Of a stretch of 64,000 nt of DNA, positions 9,136 through 20,645 are shown one piece after another. A model generated the notes under the pieces. That model saw only the letters and a list, made by a program, of their open reading frames with translations, had not been told where the DNA came from and did no database searches. Source of the stretch: Acidobacteriota bacterium (GTDB lineage: Bacteria > Acidobacteriota > Blastocatellia > Pyrinomonadales > Pyrinomonadaceae). Both the position numbers and the translations under genes were made by a program. Numbering within the stretch: the first letter of the stretch is position 1; every line of letters begins with the position of its first letter. The stretch lies in assembly GCA_019639195.1 (NCBI GenBank), contig JAHBSI010000001.1:1054001-1118000 (forward strand). Direction: 5' to 3'.

Positions 9136-9783
9136 TCAGGCACCTTTTCCAACCTGAACGCGTGCCGGCCGCAGGAGTTTGCCGTTGAATTTATAGCCGC
9201 GTCCGTATTCGGTAACGACCTTTCCGTCGTCCTCAGCGTCAACCGGGACCATATCCACGGCCTCGTGCATCTCGGGGTCGAATGCCGTTCCGACCGTCGG
9301 AACGGGTTCAACGCCGACCGAGACGAGAGCGTGCTCAAACGACCGGGCCGTCCCGATCACCCCATCTCTTAGATGTTCGAAATTCGCATCAGTTTGGCTG
9401 GACTGAACGGCAAGATTCAGATTATCGAGCACAGGCAGCAGCGTCGTCAGAAAATTGAACTGTGCCTGCGTTGCGCGATCCTCAAGCGAACGCTTCATTC
9501 GGTCGCGCATTTCCTGCGTCTCCTTCTCGATCGTCGCTTTTGCCTCTTCGAACTTTGCCTGAACGCCGACAAGCTTTGCCTCGGCTGCCTCACGCCGCTC
9601 CGTCTCGGCCTTTAGCTGGGCCTCAAGTGCGGCCTCCGCGGCCGACTTTACCGCCTCCACCGGTTTTGCAGCCGTCGCCTCGCCCTCCGGATTGCGGGAA
9701 CCGTCAGCACTAAACCTTCGCTTGTCCATGACGGGGATCTTCCCGTCAAGCTCATCAAATTCTTCTATCTTTTCTTGCGTCAT
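9136..9783 (-). CDS. grpE: Nucleotide exchange factor GrpE
   Basis: GrpE is the dimeric cytoplasmic co-chaperone that releases ADP from DnaK. This 215-residue copy has a charged N-terminal arm, a long coiled coil (about 45-110), and the conserved core: 'FLTTLLPVLDNLNLAV', 'GVEPVPTVGTAFDPEMHEAV', 'VVTEYGRGYKFNGKLLRPARV'. Neither dnaK nor dnaJ is adjacent. It starts 33 bases after the clpB stop codon, so read-through from clpB is likely. No clear ribosome-binding site precedes its ATG. Confidence 0.93.
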   Translation of the reverse strand: MTQEKIEEFDELDGKIPVMDKRRFSADGSRNPEGEATAAKPVEAVKSAAEAALEAQLKAETERREAAEAKLVGVQAKFEEAKATIEKETQEMRDRMKRSLEDRATQAQFNFLTTLLPVLDNLNLAVQSSQTDANFEHLRDGVIGTARSFEHALVSVGVEPVPTVGTAFDPEMHEAVDMVPVDAEDDGKVVTEYGRGYKFNGKLLRPARVQVGKGA

Positions 9784-9816
9784 TTCAAAAATAAGTCCCT
9801 ATATTCCTTCCTGCCT

Positions 9817-12417
<2,601 letters not shown>

Positions 12418-12444
12418 AGCAATGAGTATTTTACCACTAGGGCG

Positions 12445-12507
12445 AAAAACGCAGGGTGCGGATGCATACAGTTTTTATGACCGTATGACGTGTTGCCGCA
12501 CGCTGCG
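12445..12507 (-). terminator. Long hairpin and T-run between hsp20 and clpB
   Basis: CGCAGGGTGCGG (12450-12461) and CCGCACGCTGCG (12496-12507) pair over 12 positions with one mismatch; an inner CATAC/GTATG stem adds to it. On the minus strand it is followed directly by TTTTT. It looks like the hsp20 terminator. Because it ends only 28 bases before clpB, it may also attenuate clpB. Confidence 0.7.
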
Positions 12508-12555
12508 TGTACTTATGGATAAAGCTGAATAAATGCCGGGCCTATCAACAACGCA

Positions 12556-13041
12556 TTATGCCCCGGCGGACTTCGTCGCATCTATCGTCGCCGGAGCGGC
12601 ATCCGTACCGGTGACCTCGATCTTGCGGGCCTTTGTCTCCTCACGCTTCCTGAGCGTAACGGTGAGCATTCCGTTGTCGAATTCTGCCTTTGCACCCTCG
12701 ACCGTGACCGTGTGCGGCAGCGTGAACGACCGCGAGAATTCGCCGTATGAACGCTCGACGCGATGGTAGTTATCGCCCTCGTCGCGTTTCTCGAACTTGC
12801 GCTCACCCTTAAGCGTGAGCACGTTATTCTCAAACGAAAGCTCAAAATCATCACGCTTCATTCCCGGAAGCTCTGCTTCGAGAACCATCGATTCGGCGTT
12901 CTCATAGACATCGATCTTCGGGTTCCACGCCGTGCCAAAGACCTCTTCGCCTCCGCCGCCAAAACGATCGGAAAACATACGATTCATCTCGGTCTGCAGG
13001 CCGCGAAGATCGCGGAAGGGATCATACTTTGTGATCAACAT
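12556..13041 (-). CDS. Small heat-shock protein Hsp20 (alpha-crystallin family)
   Basis: This is a 161-residue ATP-independent holdase that binds unfolding proteins in the cytoplasm and hands them to ClpB and DnaK. The alpha-crystallin domain spans about 38-145 ('KIDVYENAESMVLEAELPG', 'NVLTLKGERK') and ends with the family signature 'GMLTVTLRK'. The C-terminal tail carries an 'ARKIEV' element, the usual place for the IxI/V docking motif. A strong ribosome site (AGGAGGT at 13053-13059) and a consensus promoter lie upstream. Adjacent clpB and grpE support a heat-shock role. Confidence 0.95.
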   Translation of the reverse strand: MLITKYDPFRDLRGLQTEMNRMFSDRFGGGGEEVFGTAWNPKIDVYENAESMVLEAELPGMKRDDFELSFENNVLTLKGERKFEKRDEGDNYHRVERSYGEFSRSFTLPHTVTVEGAKAEFDNGMLTVTLRKREETKARKIEVTGTDAAPATIDATKSAGA

Positions 13042-13073
13042 TTCGTCTAATACCTCCTAACTCCTTGAAAATA

Positions 13074-13128
13074 CTCGACTAATCACTTAGTCAAGTAAGA
13101 TAATAAAATATGAGTGTAGGATTGTCAA
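13074..13128 (-). promoter_or_regulatory. hsp20 promoter with operator-like palindrome
   Basis: On the minus strand a perfect -35 TTGACA (13123-13128) is followed after exactly 17 bases by -10 TATTAT (13100-13105). An inverted repeat CTTGACT-N8-AGTCGAG (13074-13095) covers the expected transcription start. It resembles, but does not equal, the HAIR element bound by HspR (CTTGAGT-N7-ACTCAAG). It is not a CIRCE element. Probably a repressor-controlled housekeeping promoter. Confidence 0.75.
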
Positions 13129-13155
13129 GTCTGTATTTGCAACATTTCCAGACAC

Positions 13156-13184
13156 AAAAGGGCGGCCCTCGTAGGCCACCCTTT
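13156..13184 (-). terminator. Rho-independent terminator after the exported EF-hand-like protein
   Basis: AAAGGG-C-GGCC (13157-13167) pairs with GGCC-A-CCCTTT (13174-13184) around a 6-base loop, followed on the minus strand by TTTTG. It lies 26 bases after the stop codon at 13210. Confidence 0.8.
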
Positions 13185-13209
13185 CTATTCCGCGATCTAA
13201 ACCTCGAAA

Positions 13210-14814
13210 TTAGTCTCCGGGCGTCGAAACGACGAGGAAAACATCCCAGGCCCGTCGCCCGACACGCGCATCGGCTCGATCTCGCACCTTTGCCCAATAT
13301 TTGAACTTATTGCCGTAACTGTCAGTTCGTCGTGATTCCTGAAAGTCAAGTCGTATGGCAACTACGTCCAATGCAGGGAGAGAGGAGAGTTCTTCCGCCT
13401 CAGATACTCCGTTATGGTTACGGTCCTGCCAAAGTCGCAATTTCTTGAAAACTTGATCACGCCGTGTGATCTTACCGTCACCGTTGCCGCCAAAACTTGC
13501 CTGATCATACATTGCGAGAGCTGAGAATCCGTTCCGTGGCGCCTGTCCCGCGGGTTGCGGACACGCATCGCCGAACATCTCCTGCCCGTCATCTATCCGG
13601 CCATTCTCGTTCCGGTCAAGCACGAGCCAGGCATCATCCGAATCAGGAGCCGTCCAGGAAACGCGCGTTGCATAGCCTCTGCCTGAGATATCAAACCGCA
13701 CCCCATTCGCATTGCTCGTCATACTAAAGCCGTCGCCGTTTATATCCAGCACGATCGGCGAATTGTACCAGCAACAGACACCCGGACTACCCCCAGAGAA
13801 TGAACCCATGGGACAAGCGGGTATAGATCCGCCTGCACAAACTCCTGACCCAGGCGGTATCAGACCCGCGCTCCCCGCACAAAAACACGTGTCCGGTTGT
13901 TGACCGCCGCCGCTCCCGCCCCCACCCTGCATTCCGGGTGGCCCTAAGGTTAGCGTGATACCCATCTCCTTAACCCTAAACCTATAGTCAGTATTCTCAA
14001 TCAGTTCTCTATAGACGGGCTCACCATTCTGAGGATTTGTGCCGGTCCTTTTCCAAACCGAGAGAATCATTAATTGTTCACCCGTAGCCACCGCTGCCAG
14101 CGGGAAGGTAGCGGGTACAGGTTCGTAGGCAAAAGTAACCGCCTTGGGGGTACCTGGAGTGCCAGTGCCGCCCTTTAGTTTCATCCTTCCCCCAACCACC
14201 GAGTAAAATGTCGGCCCCGGGCCGGTCCCCGCAGTGCCAAAATCAAAGCTGGTATCTGCCGGAAAATCGGCGGAAGTATAAACGTATGCCGTGCTCGACA
14301 ACGTACTAGGCAAGATTCTGTCAAACGCTAAACTAGTTGGACTTACCGAACCTACCGAAATTATGGGCCTTACGAGGTACTGATCCGCAGTCGATGCGGT
14401 TGTTTTTGCACCAGTTGGCGAGAAGTTGCCGTATTCGTCATACGTTCCAGATCGACCATCGTATCTTGCTTGAACACTATAAGTCCCGCTCTCCATTCCG
14501 AACGACAGTCCGCCGGAGAAGCTAAGCGGAGCGGGACTCCAGTCGCTTTCAACCGTATTTATCCGACCGGAAGGCGATGTTACGGTGATCGTGATCCGAT
14601 AGCTGAGATTTGACGGTACAACTTCGCTGAGGACAGCGTTTCCGTAAACATTCAGGTCATCCGATGAGGTCGAAAGCGAGAACTGAACATTGCTCTGGCG
14701 GGTAGGTTGCTTTCCATCAAAGCCCCGTGCTGACACGGTTTCTGCCCATAGCCCAAGAGCGGCAACACCAAACACAAAAAGATAGAGTGAACGAGCGAGG
14801 AAGTGAGGCTTCAT
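13210..14814 (-). CDS. Exported protein with calcium-binding-like D/N-rich C-terminal domain
   Basis: This is a 534-residue exported protein. The start at ATG 14814 is chosen because AGGAG lies 7 bases upstream and a signal peptide follows ('FLARSLYLFVFGVAALGLW...VSA'). The N-terminal half is beta-rich and contains Ig/CARDB-like Ser/Thr stretches; a short Gly/Cys-rich linker ('GGGGSGGGQQPDTCFCAG') follows. The C-terminal half has EF-hand-like acidic loops: 'LDINGDGFSM', 'LDRNENGRIDDGQE', 'GNGDGKITRRDQ', 'DRNHNGVSEAEE'. Such loops bind calcium in secreted proteins, so surface exposure is likely. The longer reading frame upstream is an artefact of the dinucleotide tract. Its promoter spacer is a (CT)11 repeat. 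Confidence 0.8.
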   Translation of the reverse strand: MKPHFLARSLYLFVFGVAALGLWAETVSARGFDGKQPTRQSNVQFSLSTSSDDLNVYGNAVLSEVVPSNLSYRITITVTSPSGRINTVESDWSPAPLSFSGGLSFGMESGTYSVQARYDGRSGTYDEYGNFSPTGAKTTASTADQYLVRPIISVGSVSPTSLAFDRILPSTLSSTAYVYTSADFPADTSFDFGTAGTGPGPTFYSVVGGRMKLKGGTGTPGTPKAVTFAYEPVPATFPLAAVATGEQLMILSVWKRTGTNPQNGEPVYRELIENTDYRFRVKEMGITLTLGPPGMQGGGGSGGGQQPDTCFCAGSAGLIPPGSGVCAGGSIPACPMGSFSGGSPGVCCWYNSPIVLDINGDGFSMTSNANGVRFDISGRGYATRVSWTAPDSDDAWLVLDRNENGRIDDGQEMFGDACPQPAGQAPRNGFSALAMYDQASFGGNGDGKITRRDQVFKKLRLWQDRNHNGVSEAEELSSLPALDVVAIRLDFQESRRTDSYGNKFKYWAKVRDRADARVGRRAWDVFLVVSTPGD

Positions 14815-14821
14815 ATCTATT

Positions 14822-14889
14822 CTCCTACGATTATCAAAAAAAATCGAACGTTGGGATAATACTCTCTCTCTCTCTCTCTCTCTTGTCAA
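14822..14889 (-). promoter_or_regulatory. Promoter with dinucleotide-repeat spacer (candidate phase-variable switch)
   Basis: On the minus strand: perfect -35 TTGACA (14884-14889), 22-base spacer made only of (AG)11, -10 TATTAT (14856-14861), a 5' leader, AGGAG (14822-14826), then ATG at 14814. A 22-base spacer is too long for efficient sigma-70 recognition (about 16-18). Loss of two or three repeat units would give 18 or 16. Confidence 0.75.
14862..14883. repeat. (CT)11 simple sequence repeat
   Basis: There are eleven perfect CT units (GA on the minus strand), placed exactly between the -35 and -10 boxes of the gene ending at 13210. No other dinucleotide tract of this length was noticed in the window. 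Confidence 0.97.
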
Positions 14890-15118
14890 CGATAAGTTTG
14901 GCACGCATCAGATTCGGTGTGACGCGGGCGGGGCCTTCTCCGCCGCACCACGACTAACATTCCTTACAAAGTCTTGCTTTTTCAGATGACATATCGTCAT
15001 TTTGACGCTATATTATCTACGCTATTCACTTCTTCGACAGATCGCAGAAAATTTTGGCCGGTGGTGCGTTTTTCCGGAAACCGAAAATAGAAAGCTTCGT
15101 GCGACGGGCGCCGTTTAG
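14890..15118. other. Divergent intergenic region before the nucleoside operon
   Basis: It has no gene. It holds a short palindrome (ATGAC-N5-GTCAT near 14986-15000) and TTGACG at 15002-15007, but no -10 box at a good distance. The operon promoter could not be placed with confidence. Confidence 0.4.
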
Positions 15119-16198
15119 ATGAAGATCCTAAAAGAGCTTTTGTGGCCGCTGGTTGCGGTAGTTGCGGCATTTACTGTCGGCGGCATCGTTATTCTCGCGC
15201 TCGGCGACAACCCGATCGAGGCATATCGCCTCCTGCTCTCAAGCTCTTTTGGCTCCCTGCGGGACGTCGGCTGGATGCTTCATTATGCAACGCCGCTGAT
15301 ATTTACCGGCCTTGCGGTCGCGGTCGCTTTGCGTTGCGGGCTTTTGAATATTGGTGCTGAAGGCCAGCTTTACGTTGCGGCGTTTGCGGCCGCATGGGTC
15401 GGCATCAAACTCGGCGGCACGGTCGTAACCGTGGGCGCCGAGCAGCAGAACTGGTCATGGGCATCTCTGCCTGCGATCTTGCTGGTTCCGCTCTGCATAG
15501 CGGCGGCGATCATTGCGGGTGCGGTCTGGGGCGGCATTCCGGGCGTTCTAAAGGCCAAATTCGGCTCGCACGAAGTCATCAACACGATCATGCTGAACTT
15601 TATCGGCATCGCGTTGGTGAGCTATTTCACGCAGTACTACTACAAGATCCCGGGCGACCCGATCCTCCAGACAGCCCCGATCGGCGAAAACGCAACGATC
15701 CCGCAGCTAAGTTCCTTTATTCCGGGCCTTCCGCCCGATGTCCCGCTAAATGTCGCGTTCATCATTGCGATCTTTGCCTGCATCGCGGTATGGATCTTTT
15801 TGTGGAAGACAAAATGGGGCTACGAGCTTAGGGCGGTCGGCGAGAATCCGTCCGCGGCAGAATACGGCGGCATCTCGCCGAAGAAGCAGATCATTCTTGC
15901 GATGACGATCTCCGGCGTATTGGCGGGAATGGTCGGCATCGGCGAGGTCCTCGGTACGCGACACAATTTCTACAATGGATTCTCGGCCGAATGGGGCTTT
16001 CTCGGCATTGCGGTTGCACTGCTCGGGCGAAATCATCCGCTCGGCGTGTTCGTTGCCGCGTTATTCTTTGGCGTACTGCTTCGCGGGCAAATATTCGTTG
16101 ATGCGTTCACTTCAAAGGTCTCGAAGGACCTCGGCTGGGTCTTGCAGGCGATCATCATTCTGTTTGTTGCTTGCCTGCAGAAATATTCGAGGAAATAG
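15119..16198 (+). CDS. Nucleoside/simple-sugar ABC transporter permease (YufP/NupB type)
   Basis: This 359-residue inner-membrane permease belongs to the BPD_transp_2 family (RbsC, YufP). About eight to nine hydrophobic segments are visible. Family signatures include 'GLLNIGAEGQLYVAAF', 'FGSHEVINTIMLNFIGIAL' and 'ELRAVGENPSAAEYGGISP'. Homologues pair with a second permease, a BmpA-type lipoprotein and a double-cassette ATPase to import nucleosides. The second permease follows after 3 bases. The enzymes downstream all act on nucleosides, which supports that substrate. Neither an ATPase nor a binding protein is encoded nearby. Confidence 0.88.
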   Translation: MKILKELLWPLVAVVAAFTVGGIVILALGDNPIEAYRLLLSSSFGSLRDVGWMLHYATPLIFTGLAVAVALRCGLLNIGAEGQLYVAAFAAAWVGIKLGGTVVTVGAEQQNWSWASLPAILLVPLCIAAAIIAGAVWGGIPGVLKAKFGSHEVINTIMLNFIGIALVSYFTQYYYKIPGDPILQTAPIGENATIPQLSSFIPGLPPDVPLNVAFIIAIFACIAVWIFLWKTKWGYELRAVGENPSAAEYGGISPKKQIILAMTISGVLAGMVGIGEVLGTRHNFYNGFSAEWGFLGIAVALLGRNHPLGVFVAALFFGVLLRGQIFVDAFTSKVSKDLGWVLQAIIILFVACLQKYSRK

Positions 16199-16201
16199 AC
16201 A

Positions 16202-17113
16202 ATGGGCGAGCTACTTTCTTTAGCACTTTTATTTTCTTCGCTCAGGCTGGCGACACCGCTCATCTTCGCGGCGTTGGGCGGGCTTTTCTCCGAACGCTCG
16301 GGCGTGATCAACATCGCGCTTGAAGGCCTAATGCTTGCTGGTGCTTTTACGGCCGCAGTAGTGACGTATCAGGTCGGCGATCCGTACATCGGTGTACTTG
16401 CAGGAGTCGGTGCCGGTGCATTGCTTGCTCTCGTCTATGCGGTTGCGTGTATCAAATTCGAAGCGGATCAGGTTGTCGCCGGAATGGCGATCAATTTCCT
16501 GATGATCGGCCTGCCCGCGCTCATCTCCGGTGCGATCTACGATTCGTCCGGTTCAACGCCGCAGATCGACAAGGTTCTGCAGCTGCCTGACTTCTACAAC
16601 CGCCTATCGATCGCCACCATCGTTGCACTGGCACTTGTGCCCATCTGCTGGTGGATAATGTATAAGACGCCGTTCGGCCTTAGGATCCGTGCGACGGGCG
16701 AGCATCCGGAAGCGGCCGAGTCCGCCGGCGTAAACGTGATCCGCCTGCGTTACATTGCGGTGATGATCTCCGGAGTGCTTGCCGGACTGGGCGGTGCTTA
16801 CCTCTCGATCGGCCAATCATCGCTGTTCACGCGAAATATGACGGCGGGCCGAGGCTTTATCGCTCTCGCCGCTCTCATTCTCGCAAAATGGCGGCCTGTG
16901 CCTGTGCTTGGGGCATGTCTATTTTTCGGGTTCACGGAAGCTCTTTCGATCCAGATACAAGGTGCCTCGTGGGCAAGGATCGGCGGCGAGGAAATTCCCG
17001 TTCAATTCATTCAGATAATTCCGTATCTGCTTACGATCATTGTGCTTGCGGGCTTTATTGGCCTTTCGCGTGCTCCTAAGGCCCTCGGAATTCCGTATAG
17101 TAAAGAAGATTGA
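16202..17113 (+). CDS. Nucleoside/simple-sugar ABC transporter permease (YufQ/NupC type)
   Basis: This is the 303-residue partner of the preceding permease and has the same fold. It opens with 'LRLATPLIFAALGGLFSERSG' and 'INIALEGLMLAGAF', and has 'GLRIRATGEHPEAAESAGV' before the last helices, the EAA-like cytoplasmic loop that would contact the ATPase. About eight membrane segments are visible. It lies 3 bases after the first permease and 21 bases before the phosphorylase gene, clearly the same operon. Confidence 0.88.
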   Translation: MGELLSLALLFSSLRLATPLIFAALGGLFSERSGVINIALEGLMLAGAFTAAVVTYQVGDPYIGVLAGVGAGALLALVYAVACIKFEADQVVAGMAINFLMIGLPALISGAIYDSSGSTPQIDKVLQLPDFYNRLSIATIVALALVPICWWIMYKTPFGLRIRATGEHPEAAESAGVNVIRLRYIAVMISGVLAGLGGAYLSIGQSSLFTRNMTAGRGFIALAALILAKWRPVPVLGACLFFGFTEALSIQIQGASWARIGGEEIPVQFIQIIPYLLTIIVLAGFIGLSRAPKALGIPYSKED

Positions 17114-17134
17114 TCTTCCGGCGTTTTTTTCTTT

Positions 17135-17971
17135 ATGACCTCTAAAGATCCGCGTGAAGCTGCTGATTTCATCAGATCCCGTTTTGACCGTCCGATCTCG
17201 ACGGCCGTCGTTCTAGGGAGCGGCCTCGGGGCCTTCGCCGACGAGATCGAGGACGCGGTACGCATTCCCTACGAAGAGATTCCGGGCTTTGCCCGCTCGA
17301 CCGTCGAAGGCCACGCCGGCCAGCTCGTACTTGGTTCGCTCGATGGTGTGAATGTTGCGGTTCAGCAGGGACGCTTTCATTTTTACGAAGGCTACGAGAT
17401 GGAACAGGTGATTTTCCCGACGCGAACGTTTGCTTCCCTTGGTGCAAAGAATCTGATCCTTACCAACGCCGCCGGAAGCCTAAACACGGATATGAAGCCG
17501 GGTTCGCTGATGGTGATCACCGACCATCTAAACTGCATGGGCGTCAATCCGCTGCGTGGGAAGAACGATGATTCGTTTGGGCCGAGATTTCCGGATATGA
17601 CGGAAGTTTACGACCGCGAATTTCAGCAGTTTGTTGAGGAGGAAGCCGCTGCGATCACGACAAAGGGAGCGGACTTCTACCTCGGACGGGGTGTTTATTG
17701 CGGCCTTTCAGGCCCAACGTACGAAACACCTGCCGAGATCCGTATGTATCGACTTCTCGGTGCCGACGCCGTCGGGATGTCCACCGTCCCCGAGGCGATA
17801 GCAGCAAGACACGCGGGGCTTCGCGTGCTTGGGATCTCGTGCATCACGAACCTCGGTGCAGGCCTAAGCGGCGAAATTATTCATCACGCCGAGGTAATGG
17901 AGACGGGCGATCGGGTCAAGGGCGTATTTAGGGAACTTCTTCGGCGTGTAATCGGCAGGATCGGAAGTTAA
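17135..17971 (+). CDS. Purine nucleoside phosphorylase, trimeric type
   Basis: This 278-residue enzyme splits purine (deoxy)nucleosides with phosphate into base and (deoxy)ribose-1-phosphate in the cytoplasm. It is the PNP/MTAP family II type: 'VVLGSGLGAFAD' binds phosphate, and 'LTNAAGSLN', 'GLSGPTYETPAEIRM', 'GADAVGMSTVPE' and 'ITNLGAG' form the active site. Asn in 'TNLGAG' and the preceding Glu in 'YETPAE' are the residues that select 6-oxopurines, so inosine and guanosine are likely substrates. The ATG lacks a clear Shine-Dalgarno; a T-rich run precedes it. Confidence 0.92.
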   Translation: MTSKDPREAADFIRSRFDRPISTAVVLGSGLGAFADEIEDAVRIPYEEIPGFARSTVEGHAGQLVLGSLDGVNVAVQQGRFHFYEGYEMEQVIFPTRTFASLGAKNLILTNAAGSLNTDMKPGSLMVITDHLNCMGVNPLRGKNDDSFGPRFPDMTEVYDREFQQFVEEEAAAITTKGADFYLGRGVYCGLSGPTYETPAEIRMYRLLGADAVGMSTVPEAIAARHAGLRVLGISCITNLGAGLSGEIIHHAEVMETGDRVKGVFRELLRRVIGRIGS

Positions 17972-17980
17972 ACTCGACTT

Positions 17981-18613
17981 ATGATAATTGGCATTTGCGG
18001 CGGCACAGGTTCCGGAAAAACGACGATTGCACGAGCAATTGTCGATGCCGTCGGTTCTGAAAACGTGGTTCTTGTTGAACAGGATTCGTATTACAGGAAT
18101 CTTGCGGATATGCCGCTTGATGATCGGCATCACGCGAATTTTGATCATCCTGATGCGATCGATAGCGACCTGCTCGTCAATCACGTCAAGCGTCTGAAGC
18201 TCGGCCAGCCGATCGATATGCCGGTCTATGATATGGTCACGCACACGCGGAGCGATCGAGTCGAAGTGATCGAACCGCGTCCTGTCGTGATCGTCGAGGG
18301 CATCCTGATCTTCTCTGAACGGCGGATCCTTGAGCTGCTCGATGTACGTGTTTTTGTCGATACACCGGACGATATTCGCCTAATGCGAAGGCTCCGGCGT
18401 GACATCACCGAACGCGGCCGAACCTTTGAGCGAACGCTTGAACAATACGAAAAGACGATCCGGCCGATGCATTTCGAGTTCGTCGAACCGTCCAAGCGTT
18501 TCGCAGACGTGATCATCCCCGAAGGCGGCCAGACCGACACGAGCATCAGTATGCTTTGCAGCCTTGTTCGTGAGAAACTTACCGAACAGGGAACGGTCTT
18601 CGGCGCAAAGTAA
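17981..18613 (+). CDS. udk: Uridine/cytidine kinase
   Basis: This 210-residue P-loop kinase phosphorylates uridine and cytidine to UMP and CMP in pyrimidine salvage. Walker A is 'GGTGSGKTT' at residues 6-14. 'DSYYRNLADMP' and 'NFDHPDAID' are the nucleoside-binding segments, and 'VIVEGILIFSE' with 'RRLRRDITERGR' follows the family order. Length is normal. It starts 9 bases after the phosphorylase stop codon. Confidence 0.94.
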   Translation: MIIGICGGTGSGKTTIARAIVDAVGSENVVLVEQDSYYRNLADMPLDDRHHANFDHPDAIDSDLLVNHVKRLKLGQPIDMPVYDMVTHTRSDRVEVIEPRPVVIVEGILIFSERRILELLDVRVFVDTPDDIRLMRRLRRDITERGRTFERTLEQYEKTIRPMHFEFVEPSKRFADVIIPEGGQTDTSISMLCSLVREKLTEQGTVFGAK

Positions 18614-18673
18614 CGCCTGCAGAGCCTGACCGGACGGACCCTGAGGATCAGGCCTTTGCAAGGGGAATTAAAA

Positions 18674-19081
18674 ATGGCATCCGATTCAGACAGATCAGCA
18701 ATTATCGCCGCGGCAAAAGCAGCGCGCGAGAATGCCCATGCTCCTTTTTCGAAGTTCAGGGTCGGCGCCGCTCTTCAAACTCCCGAGGGAGCGATCATCG
18801 CAGGATGCAATATCGAGAACGCAAGCTACGGCCTGACGATGTGCGCCGAGCGAGTCGCGATCTTCAAGGCGGTTTCCGAAGGTAAAAGGAAGTTCACTGC
18901 AATCGCGATCGTTGTCGATACCGACGAACTCACACCACCGTGCGGAGCTTGCCGCCAGCTGATATGGGAATTCTGCGGCGACGTTCCGGTCACGATGGCA
19001 AACCTCGAAGGCCGCATCGAAACAATGCAAATGAGCAGCCTTTTACCAAAGGCATTTGATGCACGGTTTCTGGACGAATAG
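18674..19081 (+). CDS. cdd: Cytidine deaminase
   Basis: This is a 135-residue zinc enzyme of the tetrameric class that converts cytidine and deoxycytidine to uridine and deoxyuridine. Zinc ligands and the catalytic Glu are visible in 'CAERVAIF' and 'PPCGACRQ'; substrate contacts lie in 'FSKFRVGAAL' and 'NIENASYGLT'. The start at 18674 is preferred over the in-frame ATG at 18656 because AGGGGAA lies just upstream and family members begin close to here. Fourth enzyme-coding position of the nucleoside operon. Confidence 0.93.
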   Translation: MASDSDRSAIIAAAKAARENAHAPFSKFRVGAALQTPEGAIIAGCNIENASYGLTMCAERVAIFKAVSEGKRKFTAIAIVVDTDELTPPCGACRQLIWEFCGDVPVTMANLEGRIETMQMSSLLPKAFDARFLDE

Positions 19082-19096
19082 CCGCACGATACATCA

Positions 19097-20506
<1,410 letters not shown>

Positions 20507-20645
20507 TCGGCGGGTTCATAAAGGAGTGGGAACACCGCACCTTTTATTTGCGTTTTTTAAGGTTTTCTTGGGTCCTTTGTATTGAGTCAGCCATCGTGTT
20601 GGCTCTGGCCTTTACGGAGATCACCTTATCCAGAATGGAGAAAGG

